NCBI GenBank assembly: GCA_902812455.1
Contig: CADDZH010000016.1
Coordinates: 1 to 61,378, forward strand
Source of the DNA: Chloroflexota bacterium
Lineage (GTDB): Bacteria; Chloroflexota; Ktedonobacteria; Ktedonobacterales; Ktedonobacteraceae
DNA length: 61,378 nucleotides
Reading direction: 5' to 3'
Of this stretch, positions 9,598-17,959 are shown piece by piece (the first letter of the stretch is position 1; the number at the start of each line of letters is the position of its first letter). A program made the position numbers and the translations under genes. The notes below the pieces were generated by a model. That model saw nothing but the letters and a program-made list of their open reading frames with translations, was not told the DNA's origin and made no database searches.

Positions 9598-9605
9598 CTC
9601 TCACT

Positions 9606-10568
9606 TTATGAACTACCTGTGAGCAGTTCATCCAGGCTCACGCAGGCCGTGCCAACCTTGCCGACCACGATACCGGCGGCGTAATTGGCGAGCCGGGCGG
9701 CTGATGGCAAATCCATACCGGCTGCCAGCATCAGCCCAAGCACGGCTACCACCGTATCACCCGCGCCTGTGACATCGTAAATGGTGCGCGCCTCTGCCGG
9801 AATATCTACAGGGGGCGCATCATGGGTGAAGAGGGTCATGCCTTGCGGGCCGCGTGTGATGAGCAGCGCACTGTCGCCGATTTCTCCCTGGAGCCGGTCC
9901 ACAACCTGCTCTAATGTCATCTCCCCTCCGGTGTTTTCCACCGCAAGGTTGGCCTCGCTTGCGTTGGGTGTGACCACTGTTGCCCCACGATAGCGCGAGT
10001 AGTGGAGTCCTTTGGGATCAACAATGACGGGAATACCTGCCTGCCTGCATGTGGCTATCAGCGAACTCAGAAGGCTATCGGTCAGGACGCCTTTGGCGTA
10101 ATCTGAGAGGATGCAGGCCTGGAGGTTCTCTAAGCGTTGCTGAACATACGTGAGGATGCTCTCCTCTGCTTCCGCCCGAATAAAGTGGCGTTCTTCGCGG
10201 TCTGCCCGCAGCATCTGCTGGCTGTGCGCAAGAATGCGTGTCTTGGTAGTCGTTGGTCGATCCTGGCACTGGTAGAAATGCACGGAAATATGCGGCATGG
10301 TAGCGAAAAGCTCATACAATTTGGCCGCCTGCGCGTCCGTTCCCACCACTCCCGTCAAGCAGGCGTTGCAGCCGAGGCAGGCAAGATTTGCGGCCACATT
10401 GCCCGCACCACCGGGCGCATACGTCTGCTGGCGTATCTCCACGACAGGAATAGGCGCTTCTGGTGAGATGCCGCGCACGTTGCCCCAGAGATACTCATCC
10501 AGCATCACATCACCAACGACCATGATATTGAGCGTTGGAATGACTTTCTTCAGGTGCTCGACACGCAT
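9606..10568 (-). CDS. RfaE1/HldA-like sugar kinase (PfkB family)
   Basis: 320 residues. VVGDVMLDEYLWGNVRGISPEAPIPVV near the N-terminus is the signature of D-glycero-manno-heptose-7-phosphate kinases. A substrate GGAGNVAANLACLG motif and the PfkB signature DVTGAGDTVVAVLGL (near residue 270) follow, with Asp as catalytic base. The second, cytidylyl-type domain of bifunctional HldE is absent. The start is the ATG at 10568, with GGGAGAGG just upstream; an earlier in-frame start would overlap the gmhA-like gene. It lies 22 bases after the GmhA-like gene and after four GT9 genes, pointing to phosphorylation of sedoheptulose-derived sugar for ADP-heptose-type donors. The exact sugar is inferred. 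Confidence 0.85.
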   Translation of the reverse strand: MRVEHLKKVIPTLNIMVVGDVMLDEYLWGNVRGISPEAPIPVVEIRQQTYAPGGAGNVAANLACLGCNACLTGVVGTDAQAAKLYELFATMPHISVHFYQCQDRPTTTKTRILAHSQQMLRADREERHFIRAEAEESILTYVQQRLENLQACILSDYAKGVLTDSLLSSLIATCRQAGIPVIVDPKGLHYSRYRGATVVTPNASEANLAVENTGGEMTLEQVVDRLQGEIGDSALLITRGPQGMTLFTHDAPPVDIPAEARTIYDVTGAGDTVVAVLGLMLAAGMDLPSAARLANYAAGIVVGKVGTACVSLDELLTGSS

Positions 10569-10590
10569 AAATACAAACCCTCTCCCGCCT

Positions 10591-11235
10591 CTACAGCATT
10601 TGGGGGCCATCGATCTTGGTTTGCAGCGGCGGTGCTTCGTTGGTCAGGCGATCCTCGATGAGTTCGCAGAACGTGTGCAGGACGGCCATCTGAGCCTGCT
10701 GGATAAAGGCTGTATTGCCACTAGGAATGGGCAGGTGGTGATCGACCATTGCCCCCAGGGGACTGCTCCCTTCGCCGGTCAGGCCGATGGTTCTGATGCC
10801 ACACTTTGTGGCTGCCTGAACAGCAGCGAGGACGTTCTTTGAGCGCCCGCTGGTGGAGACGGCTACCAGGATATCTCCCCCATGTCCCAGGGCTTCCACC
10901 TGGCGCGCAAAAACTTGCTCGAAGCCAAAATCATTGCCCAGGCTGGTAAGGATCGAGGCATCGACTGTGAGAGCGATGGCAGGCCAGCCTGGACGCTCGC
11001 GCCGGAAACGCCCAACTAATTCGGCGGCGAAGTGCTGTGCGTCGGCGGCGCTGCCCCCATTGCCGCAGATCATGATCTTGCCGCCTGCACGCAGAACATC
11101 GATCATGTGTTCCGCTACCACCACAATATCGGTGGCCAGGTATTCTGCCGTCTTGCGAAGGACGTTACTCCCCTCGATGAGTTCTGCGATAGCCCGTTGC
11201 TCGGTCGTCTTCTCTCTGCTTATTGTTTGCTTCAT
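10591..11235 (-). CDS. gmhA: Sedoheptulose-7-phosphate isomerase-like SIS protein
   Basis: 214 residues from the chosen ATG; an upstream TTG at 11307 would add 24 residues with no family similarity that I can see. The SIS fold shows MICGNGGSAADAQHFAAELVGRF (about residues 48-70), the GmhA-type substrate loop, and AVSTSGRSKNVLAA. GmhA converts sedoheptulose 7-phosphate to glycero-manno-heptose 7-phosphate. Its neighbours (an RfaE1-like kinase downstream, GT9 genes upstream) make that role likely. SIS isomerases such as DiaA are close relatives, but the context favours GmhA. Confidence 0.87.
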   Translation of the reverse strand: MKQTISREKTTEQRAIAELIEGSNVLRKTAEYLATDIVVVAEHMIDVLRAGGKIMICGNGGSAADAQHFAAELVGRFRRERPGWPAIALTVDASILTSLGNDFGFEQVFARQVEALGHGGDILVAVSTSGRSKNVLAAVQAATKCGIRTIGLTGEGSSPLGAMVDHHLPIPSGNTAFIQQAQMAVLHTFCELIEDRLTNEAPPLQTKIDGPQML

Positions 11236-11328
11236 GTTGGTAGATCCGCCAGAACAGCTTTGTGAATCACTGCCTATTTGCCTCCAAAGTGTAATACGAC
11301 TTAGCAACAGGATTCGTGTACAACCAGA

Positions 11329-12489
11329 TCAACGGCTTTCGCTTGCTGTTTTACGCAGCAAATTCCTGGCGGCAGCGGCGACGGGATCGACATCGAGTAG
11401 AGCAAGACAATCGCGGGTGGCGCAGCCCTGGGGCATGCCGAGGCTGTGGCCGCGATAGAAACAGGGCATACAGGGGAGATTGAGGCGAACTACTATGACT
11501 TGCCACCCTGGAACACCGCCGGTATATGGCCCCCAGGCCTTGTGATTGGTCAGGCCAAAGATAGCGACGGTGGGTGTGCCTGCCGCAACGGCCAGGTGAA
11601 CGAGCGCGGAATCGTTGCCCACAAAGAGATCAACCTGCTCCAGCAGCGCCGCAGTAACCTTGATGCTGCCCTTGCCTGCCATGCTGCGCACCGGTACAGC
11701 CGGCTGTATCATACCCATGATATGCTGGTGCAGTTCGGCCTCTTCAGGCCCGCCTAAAAGCAGCACCTGCCCGCCAGTATCGTGAAACAGCGTCTCTGCT
11801 AATTGCGCGAAGCGCTCTGGCGCCCAGCGCCGGGCCGTGCTATAGATGCCGCTGCCAGGATGCATGGCGATGATAGGCCGCCGGATGCTCTCCGCTGATT
11901 CGTGCTCGTAAAGGAGTTGCCAGGTCTGTTTGTGATCTTCCTCGCTCAGGGGCACGACCAGGCGCTTGTCGTTCGTCGTGGCGCCAACAGCCCCGGCAAC
12001 TGCCAGGTTATACTCGGCCTCGTGCATGGCGCCGAATCCCTCATCTTTCACGCGCATATTAAGAAACCAGCCATGCCCGTTATCCAGTCCCACGCGGTAT
12101 TTCGCGCCCGTGCTGCGCAGTAAAAGCTGGTATTTCAAGCGCCCGAAGGGAAGCGTCAGGTGATGGAACAGCAGCACGGCATCATAGTGGGCATCTCGTA
12201 GATCGTGCCACAGTGGTTGAAGTTTCAGCAGGTTGCGTGGCTGTTTGAGCACCTGCTGCGGGTAATCGAAGAGGTATTTATCCAGCACGATCACCCGGTC
12301 GATCATATCCCAGCCATCGAGCAGGCCAGCCGAAGCGGGAGTAACGAGCAGATCGATACGCCCCTGTGGGTACGTTTCGCGCAAGGCACGGAGCGCAGGC
12401 GTAGCAAGCAGGAGATCACCAATGCCTGCCAGTTTAACGACCAGGATGCGCGCATTGGATGGTAATGTGATCGGTTGTTTATACTTCAT
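11329..12489 (-). CDS. Glycosyltransferase family 9 protein
   Basis: 386 residues with the GT-B fold of lipopolysaccharide heptosyltransferases. The N-terminal VVKLAGIGDLLLATPALRAL has the conserved Asp, and IAMHPGSGI (near residue 207) opens the donor domain. FVGNDSALVHLAVAAGTPTVAIFG is the ADP-sugar-binding signature. Cysteines near the C-terminus (CMPCFYRGHSLGMPQGC) recall a motif seen in many GT9 proteins. It is the last of four GT9 genes on this strand. A clear ribosome binding site before the ATG is not visible. The acceptor is unknown. Confidence 0.88.
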   Translation of the reverse strand: MKYKQPITLPSNARILVVKLAGIGDLLLATPALRALRETYPQGRIDLLVTPASAGLLDGWDMIDRVIVLDKYLFDYPQQVLKQPRNLLKLQPLWHDLRDAHYDAVLLFHHLTLPFGRLKYQLLLRSTGAKYRVGLDNGHGWFLNMRVKDEGFGAMHEAEYNLAVAGAVGATTNDKRLVVPLSEEDHKQTWQLLYEHESAESIRRPIIAMHPGSGIYSTARRWAPERFAQLAETLFHDTGGQVLLLGGPEEAELHQHIMGMIQPAVPVRSMAGKGSIKVTAALLEQVDLFVGNDSALVHLAVAAGTPTVAIFGLTNHKAWGPYTGGVPGWQVIVVRLNLPCMPCFYRGHSLGMPQGCATRDCLALLDVDPVAAAARNLLRKTASESR

Positions 12490-12537
12490 CGTTATTCTGC
12501 CAAATTATGCACATCAATTAAATACTTCACCAATCGT

Positions 12538-12580
12538 CTGTAGGGGCCGATTTATCGTGCCCAGCGCCGATTCATCGGCC
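12538..12580. repeat. Dispersed repeat family A, short copy
   Basis: CTGTAGGGGCCGATTTATCG followed by a GCCGATTCATCGGCC palindrome. It sits between two GT9 genes. Confidence 0.75.
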
Positions 12581-12607
12581 TCGGGTCGGGCCATACCATT
12601 GGGAGAT

Positions 12608-13939
12608 CTATTCGTTAATGTTCATCATTGCTTCCCTATATTGTCCCTGCCTCAGTTTTTGCCGCGCGGCCTCAAGAACCTGGGCCGGTAAGATGTTTTT
12701 CATGCACTGTGTTGTGTAAAAAGGGCAATCAGCCGGGGCTTTCGCTGTATAGCACGGGCTGCAAAAGATACCGCTGCGCAGCACGGTTGCGTCCTGGCTC
12801 ACTGGCCCATAGATTGACGGGTTTGTTGGGCCATAGATGCCAATGATGGGGGTGCCACAGGCGACGGCCATGTGCAAAGGGCCGCTATCGCCACTGATCA
12901 AAAGATCGGCCTGCTGGAAGAGCGCAATGAGTTGCGTCAAGCTGGTTTTTCCGGCCAGGTTGATCGCGCGCTCGTGCATACGGCTAACCACGCTCTCGAT
13001 TTGTGGCAAATCATTAACCGCTCCGGTCAAGACGACGCTGGCTCCCTCCTGGCGTATCAGGCGGTCGATCAGCATAGCCCAGAAGGGAATGGGCCAGCGC
13101 TTGGATTGCCCATTGTTCGAGTTAATGTGGCAGGCGATCAAGGGCTTGCCGGGCTGCACTTCTTCGACTCCTTCGCGCAGCAGCAATTGCTCTACCTCCT
13201 GCCGCGTCCGCTCATCAACATATAAACGTGGGATGCGATCCAAGGGTGTCAAGGTTGCTCCTGCTGCCCTGGCGAGTTCCAGGCAATAATCGACTTCGTG
13301 CTTGTTATCGAGCGAGGTGTAGCGCTGCCTGCGCCCAGGAACGCTATCGGTCATGAAGCCTGGGAAGCCCTCGCGGCCATACCCCAGGCGTCGCTTTGCC
13401 CCGCTCAATACAGCCAGCACTGCCGCCCATCGTCCATAGAGGCTAATGGCAAGGTCATAGTGGCCCGTGCGCAGCTTGCGCAACAAGGCTCTCAGCTCGC
13501 GCCAGTTTTTAAGCTGGAGCAGCGCTTTGGGGCGGCGCCAGATATTGGGATCATAGGTGATGATTTCGGAAAGATAGGGATCATAAGTAGCAACCTTTGC
13601 GCTGGCCGGAACTGCCAGCAAGTCGATCTCAGCCTCGGGATAGGTGCGTTTCAAAGCGCGAACGACGGTCAGGGATAATACCAGGTCGCCGATGAGATCG
13701 AGGCGGATCACCAGGATGCGTTTTGGCTGAAAGCTCTGCGGCCTCAATGGTGGATACTTTTTCCCCAGCCTGCCTAGCCAGAGCAATGCTCCTACAATGC
13801 TCATGAGCAGGTAAATGATGCTAACGACTATTCCCCTGCTGGCTTGAATGGCTGCTCTACGAGCTTTCCAGCTTGTGGAAGGCGGGAAAGGGTAGCCATA
13901 ATCATCAACGTTGCTTAGTAATTCTTCGTTGTATGTCAT
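12608..13939 (-). CDS. Glycosyltransferase family 9 protein with N-terminal membrane helix
   Basis: 443 residues from the ATG at 13939 (MTYNEELLS). Unlike its neighbours it has a hydrophobic helix (about residues 33-56, VVSIIYLLMSIVGALLWLG) before the GT9 N-domain. LVIRLDLIGDLVLSLTVVRAL carries the conserved Asp. SGDSGPLHMAVACGTPIIGIYG is the donor-binding signature, followed by a Cys-containing FCSPCYTAKAPADC segment. The helix suggests tighter membrane attachment than the other three. The start is not certain, as no strong ribosome binding site is seen. The 270-base gap upstream holds repeat elements and separates it from the other two GT9 genes. Confidence 0.85.
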   Translation of the reverse strand: MTYNEELLSNVDDYGYPFPPSTSWKARRAAIQASRGIVVSIIYLLMSIVGALLWLGRLGKKYPPLRPQSFQPKRILVIRLDLIGDLVLSLTVVRALKRTYPEAEIDLLAVPASAKVATYDPYLSEIITYDPNIWRRPKALLQLKNWRELRALLRKLRTGHYDLAISLYGRWAAVLAVLSGAKRRLGYGREGFPGFMTDSVPGRRQRYTSLDNKHEVDYCLELARAAGATLTPLDRIPRLYVDERTRQEVEQLLLREGVEEVQPGKPLIACHINSNNGQSKRWPIPFWAMLIDRLIRQEGASVVLTGAVNDLPQIESVVSRMHERAINLAGKTSLTQLIALFQQADLLISGDSGPLHMAVACGTPIIGIYGPTNPSIYGPVSQDATVLRSGIFCSPCYTAKAPADCPFYTTQCMKNILPAQVLEAARQKLRQGQYREAMMNINE

Positions 13940-13993
13940 ATGTATCCAAAGTGTCGAATATGTCCAAAGCATCCAAAGTCGAAAGCCTCAACC

Positions 13994-14146
13994 ATGTCAT
14001 GTTGAGCGAAGCGAAACATCCGCTGCCCATCGCTGGAGATCCTTCGCGGAGTTTCCCCTGAGCGAGTAGCCTGTAGGGGCAAGGAGCGGATGTGGCGTGG
14101 TGTGGAGGCCTTGTGCTTGCCCTCGCGCCCGCGTGCTTCCCCTCGT
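13994..14146. repeat. Repeat family C (13994-14069) followed by a family B fragment
   Basis: ATGTCATGTTGAGCGAAGCG begins a MITE-like element ending in CCCCTGAGCGAGTAG. It is directly followed by CTGTAGGGGC and a GGCCTTGTGCTTGCCC block, a degraded family B copy. It occupies the intergenic gap inside the GT9 cluster. Confidence 0.7.
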
Positions 14147-14210
14147 ACCACTTCTTCACCATCATCACCGGTTTTGGTCGGTAACATTCATCGACAGCCA
14201 GACCATCCTC

Positions 14211-15425
14211 CTAATAAACCCTCTTAACTAACGACATGATAGCTTGCTCCACCTGCTGTTCTGAAACCAGCTTTGTGCAGGGGTGGGCTGCCACTTCGCC
14301 TGGAGGGAAGTCCAGGCGACCGCAAGGGATGCAAGGGCATGTTGGACAACGATGCGTAGAGGCAATCACAATATGCTGCTGCGGGTCGCCCCAGGGTCCA
14401 AAGACGCGCGGATCGGTTGGCCCAAAAATCTGGATGGTTGGCGTCCCCTGAGCCACCGCCAGATGCAGCGGCCCGTTGTCAACGCCAAGCACCAGTTGTG
14501 CCCGCTTGAGCAGAGCTGCCAGTTGTCCTACACTGGTATCCGTTACCAGCACGGGAGGGATCGTCATGCCCCGGGCAATCTCTTCCAGCATGGGTCGCTC
14601 GCCCTTGCTTCCAGTAAGGATAATACGAGGAGGCACGGAAGATGTCAATAACACCGGGAGCGCATTGGCACATGCGGCCCAGGCGCTGTTGCGCCACAAT
14701 TTGACGGTTGCGCCCGCCCCTGGATGGATGACCACAATGGGCGTCTCTGCATTGATCCCCTCTTTCTGCAATCGCCCGGCAACCCAGCTATCTTCTTCGG
14801 AGGTAGAAGTGAATTGAAGTGGATAGCACTCTGGCGTATAAGGTTCCTCGAGCGGCGCATGCCCCAGCGCTTCCAGAGCCGCGCTGGCGAGGCGCAGGTT
14901 GGAAACGGTTGACGGTTCGGGCGCTATGAACGGTAGCGCGTGAGTCAGAAATGGCGTGCCGGGATGAATGGCATAGCCAATGCGGCGTGGAATACGCGCC
15001 AGGTAGAGCAGGGCCGCGCCCCACCAGAAATCAGGACGCAGGTTGATGGCCAGGTCATAGTGCTCCCGCCGCAACTGCTTTGCAACGCGGAAGAGTAAGA
15101 TGTAGGGCGCCAGCGGTTTTTGCGGGGCACGTTGAAAGCCGGGAAATGGGCAGGTGAGCAGGTGGTCGATATCCGGGTGGCGCGCTACCACCTCGCCTGA
15201 CCAGGGACCAACCATTACTGTGATACGGGCCTGCGGGATGTGCGTTTTGAGCGCGTGGAAGACAGGCGTGGTCAGCACCATATCTCCCAGGTGATCGGGG
15301 CGGATCAGCAAGATGCGCGGGATAGCAGGGAGCAGTTTACTGGCTTGCCGTCTTGTCAGGAGCGCACCAGGAAGTCCCATAATGCGAATCAGGGTGAGCA
15401 TGAGGGTGCGTAGAAGCTGCCTCAC
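14211..15425 (-). CDS. Glycosyltransferase family 9 protein
   Basis: 404 residues starting at GTG. The start codon overlaps the stop of the upstream GT9 gene (bases 15422-15425), so translation is probably coupled. LLIRPDHLGDMVLTTPVFHAL contains the conserved Asp of the N-terminal domain. VVIHPGAGATVKLWRNSAW opens the donor domain and GVDNGPLHLAVAQGTPTIQIFG is the nucleotide-sugar signature. Cysteines cluster in CPTCPCIPCGR near the C-terminus. It probably adds one sugar in the same glycan as its partner gene. Confidence 0.88.
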   Translation of the reverse strand: MRQLLRTLMLTLIRIMGLPGALLTRRQASKLLPAIPRILLIRPDHLGDMVLTTPVFHALKTHIPQARITVMVGPWSGEVVARHPDIDHLLTCPFPGFQRAPQKPLAPYILLFRVAKQLRREHYDLAINLRPDFWWGAALLYLARIPRRIGYAIHPGTPFLTHALPFIAPEPSTVSNLRLASAALEALGHAPLEEPYTPECYPLQFTSTSEEDSWVAGRLQKEGINAETPIVVIHPGAGATVKLWRNSAWAACANALPVLLTSSVPPRIILTGSKGERPMLEEIARGMTIPPVLVTDTSVGQLAALLKRAQLVLGVDNGPLHLAVAQGTPTIQIFGPTDPRVFGPWGDPQQHIVIASTHRCPTCPCIPCGRLDFPPGEVAAHPCTKLVSEQQVEQAIMSLVKRVY

Positions 15426-16624
15426 CGTGAAACCTCTTTATGCTGCATGCTGGGGATAAGGCGCTGGACGGCATCCCAGGCATCCTCGACCGTCACCGAT
15501 TCTATGCAGGTGCAGTTCGGGTTGCGCATTTTGCCCAGGAAAAAACATGGCTGCCCTGTAGCAGGTCGCCAGAGCGCAATATGCTGTGGATCATCAAGCG
15601 GGTAGGGCCCGTATTCCTGCGGGCTGGTTGGGCCAAAAATAGCGATCACCGGGATGTTGACGGCAGCCGCAAGATGCATGGCGCTGCTGTCGTTGCCGAT
15701 GAAGAGGCTGCACTGTTCGAGCTGTGCCGCCAGCTCGCCGAAAGTGGTTCTCCCTGCAATGTTGATCACGCGGTCAACTGGCGCGTGAAGCTCATCGAGC
15801 AGTTGCTGGTTAAGCGAGGCATCGTCCGGCCCTCCAACCAGCAATATCTCGGCGTCCAGCTCGTCGAGCAATTTTTGTACCAGTTCGCGGTATCGATCCA
15901 GGGGCCAGCGCTTGGCGCTCAATTCCATACCAGGGTTGCTGCCTCCACCGGGAAAGACCGCTACTCTCATTCGCCTGGGAGGATTCACAGTTTGCCTTTC
16001 CGCCTCGGTTGGTAAAAAGCGCATACGAGGAGCATCTACCCGGAGTCCAATGGCGCGAGCAAGATCAAGGTAGATATCTGCCTGGTGCTGCAGGTGCCTG
16101 GGCGAACTGGAGACGTGTACGCGGTCTGTCAGCGAGAAACCGCGACCGAGGCTATCAGGGCCAACGCGCCGGGGAATACCGGCCAGCCAGGGTAAGAGCG
16201 TGAGCATGGGCGAGCGGTCAAGGACGAAGGCCATGTCGAAGTGATGCTTGCGCAGTTGGCGCGCCAGTTTCATATAGTCCCTCAGGCTATAGCGGCCAGG
16301 GATGCCGGTGGTGCCACAATCGATCACGGCATCAACGGCGGGATGGTGCTCCGGTACGACTTTTGACCAGGCGCCGGCAACATAGCTAATGCTGGCGCCA
16401 GGATAGGCATGGCGAATGACATCCAGTAAGGGTGTGGTCATGATGAGATCGCCAATGCAGCATGGTTTGATGACCACGATATGCTCTGGATGTTGCCATG
16501 CGTGCTGTGCAAAATGACGCTGCAACCTGTTCAGAAGCGCAAACGGAATGCGCAGGAGATAACATACGGCGGTGATGATATGCTGGCGCAGGCTCAGGTC
16601 ACGTCCCTCCATCTTGTTTGCCAT
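15422..16624 (-). CDS. Glycosyltransferase family 9 protein
   Basis: About 400 residues. The start is placed at the ATG of MANKMEGRD; it could be the second Met four codons on, and upstream extension into the zinc-ribbon gene is possible but unsupported. VVIKPCCIGDLIMTTPLLDVI gives the GT9 N-domain with Asp; VAVFPGGGSNPGMELSAKRW and FIGNDSSAMHLAAAVNIP mark the donor domain. The start overlaps the end of the zinc-ribbon gene by 26 bases and its stop overlaps the next GT9 start, so three genes form a tight operon. Confidence 0.86.
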   Translation of the reverse strand: MANKMEGRDLSLRQHIITAVCYLLRIPFALLNRLQRHFAQHAWQHPEHIVVIKPCCIGDLIMTTPLLDVIRHAYPGASISYVAGAWSKVVPEHHPAVDAVIDCGTTGIPGRYSLRDYMKLARQLRKHHFDMAFVLDRSPMLTLLPWLAGIPRRVGPDSLGRGFSLTDRVHVSSSPRHLQHQADIYLDLARAIGLRVDAPRMRFLPTEAERQTVNPPRRMRVAVFPGGGSNPGMELSAKRWPLDRYRELVQKLLDELDAEILLVGGPDDASLNQQLLDELHAPVDRVINIAGRTTFGELAAQLEQCSLFIGNDSSAMHLAAAVNIPVIAIFGPTSPQEYGPYPLDDPQHIALWRPATGQPCFFLGKMRNPNCTCIESVTVEDAWDAVQRLIPSMQHKEVSR

Positions 16625-17444
16625 CGCCTGGTGAAGCAGGAGCCGGTGGCGGCGGAGGCGGCATACCGGCGCGAGCGGTTGCGTCAGTATCACTTCCGCC
16701 TGGTTCCATAGTACCGGCGCGCATCGTAGGTTGATATTCCTGGTGGATATCGCGAATGAGCGAACCGCAGTTCTGGCAGAACGAATGTCCAGGCTGGACT
16801 TCAGCCTGGCAAACCGGGCAGCGCTGTATTATGCCTGGAGATAGCGCGTCACCTGTAGGGGCTGTAGAGGCTCGATTTATCGAAGCCGCGGGTGGTGTGG
16901 CGTGGAGTGGGGGCCTTGTGCCTTGTCCTTGTGCCCTCGTCCCTTCCGCCGATCTTCTTTCCTCTTTTGATTGGAAAATTTCAGTAGAGGGGTCCGCACC
17001 AGGCGGCGGAGGCGGCACAGTAAACGGATCAGGGCTATCCAGGTACGTCTGGTAATCTGGCTGCACGGATGGAGGAGGCGGAGCTATGAAAGCCGGATCG
17101 CTCTCTTGATACACAGTAGCGCCGCCGGAACCGGTCGTGTACGGAGATGGAGCGCCTGCCTGCGGCCTGGCCTGAGCAGCCTGGGCTTGCTGGAGCTCGT
17201 TTTGTAGCTGGTTGAACTGTTGTTGCAGGTTGAGAAGTTCCTGGCAAAGCGGTACCAGTTCCGGGTGAGTAATCTGCCCGGCAATAAACAACTCCATCGT
17301 CTTATTCAAGACATTGTTACCCTGGATGCCCATCTGTTGGGCAAGCCCATCGAGCGCAGAGCGCATGCGCTGTGTTCTTGCCATGCGCGCCGCTTCTTGC
17401 GATGCTTTCTCCAGCCCGCGTTGAACCGAATCCCAAAGAGGCAT
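16599..17444 (-). CDS. Zinc-ribbon protein with proline-rich linker and an in-frame repeat insert
   Basis: 281 residues from the ATG at 17444, chosen for the strong GGGGAGGAGGAGA site just upstream. The N-terminal ~110 residues are helical with a coiled-coil stretch (LLNLQQQFNQLQNELQQAQ). A Pro/Gly-rich linker and a C-terminal zinc ribbon (CPVC then CQNC) follow, then a Pro-rich tail. Residues about 168-198 are encoded by a copy of the dispersed family B repeat (16852-16942), read in frame without a stop. It heads the GT9 operon. The function is unknown; the layout suggests an adaptor or scaffold protein. Confidence 0.75.
   Translation of the reverse strand: MPLWDSVQRGLEKASQEAARMARTQRMRSALDGLAQQMGIQGNNVLNKTMELFIAGQITHPELVPLCQELLNLQQQFNQLQNELQQAQAAQARPQAGAPSPYTTGSGGATVYQESDPAFIAPPPPSVQPDYQTYLDSPDPFTVPPPPPGADPSTEIFQSKEERRSAEGTRAQGQGTRPPLHATPPAASINRASTAPTGDALSPGIIQRCPVCQAEVQPGHSFCQNCGSLIRDIHQEYQPTMRAGTMEPGGSDTDATARAGMPPPPPPAPASPGDGKQDGGT
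16852..16942. repeat. Family B repeat copy embedded in a coding sequence
   Basis: CCTGTAGGGGCTGTAGAGGC then CTCGATTTATCGAAGC and a GGGGGCCTTGTGCCTTGTCC block. It aligns with the intergenic copies at 22184-22370, 33481-33623 and 60030-60167 but lies wholly inside the zinc-ribbon gene, antisense to it. Confidence 0.8.
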
Positions 17445-17664
17445 ATATCTCCTCCTCCCCTGTATATTGCATCCTTGCATGTCGTCTAATCCGACCGCCT
17501 CCATTATATCAGAGCTATAGCCGGAAAGTCGAGAGAGGAAATCATCAGGCTCTCTATCCTTGTGGGTGAAGTGTAGTGCACGGTCAATCTTCATTTGTCA
17601 CAAGTGATAGTGCTTCTCAGGCCATTCCGCTCAGAAGCCTATCTGCCAAATGAACATTGACGAT

Positions 17665-17727
17665 GTAGTAGGGGCCGATTTATCGGCCCTTCTTCGGCAA
17701 TCACCCCAAAGGATGCAGACCCGATCG
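17665..17727. repeat. Dispersed repeat family A copy, with tail
   Basis: TAGGGGCCGATTTATCGGCCC followed directly by the tail AATCACCCCAAAGGATG and CAGACCCG. It is a compact copy between the zinc-ribbon gene and the YgiT-type gene. Confidence 0.75.
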
Positions 17728-17731
17728 TCAT

Positions 17732-17959
17732 CTAGGCAGCTCTATAACGTCGTACATCCACCTGTACACCTTCATCCAAAGCTGTTTCCGCAATCTGAGT
17801 CAGCCGTTTGCCCGTTGCTGCATCTACATATTCCTCACCACAAATCGTGCAGATCTCAGCGGGAACATCACGAATGACAACAGTCATTTCACCTCTGGTG
17901 AGCGTAACCGTTGTGGTTCCTGGCTCAGTCTCTCCATATTGGCAGATGACACACTTCAT
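17732..17959 (-). CDS. YgiT/MqsA-N type zinc finger protein
   Basis: 75 residues: CVIC at the N-terminus and CTIC about 35 residues later form the two halves of a YgiT-type zinc finger, followed by a short C-terminal helix. It resembles the zinc-binding N-domain of MqsA antitoxins but lacks the helix-turn-helix domain. The start ATG overlaps the ispE stop (17956-17959) and has a GAGGA site inside the end of ispE. No toxin gene (MqsR or DUF4258 type) is seen next to it, so a toxin-antitoxin role is not supported here. Confidence 0.8.
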   Translation of the reverse strand: MKCVICQYGETEPGTTTVTLTRGEMTVVIRDVPAEICTICGEEYVDAATGKRLTQIAETALDEGVQVDVRRYRAA

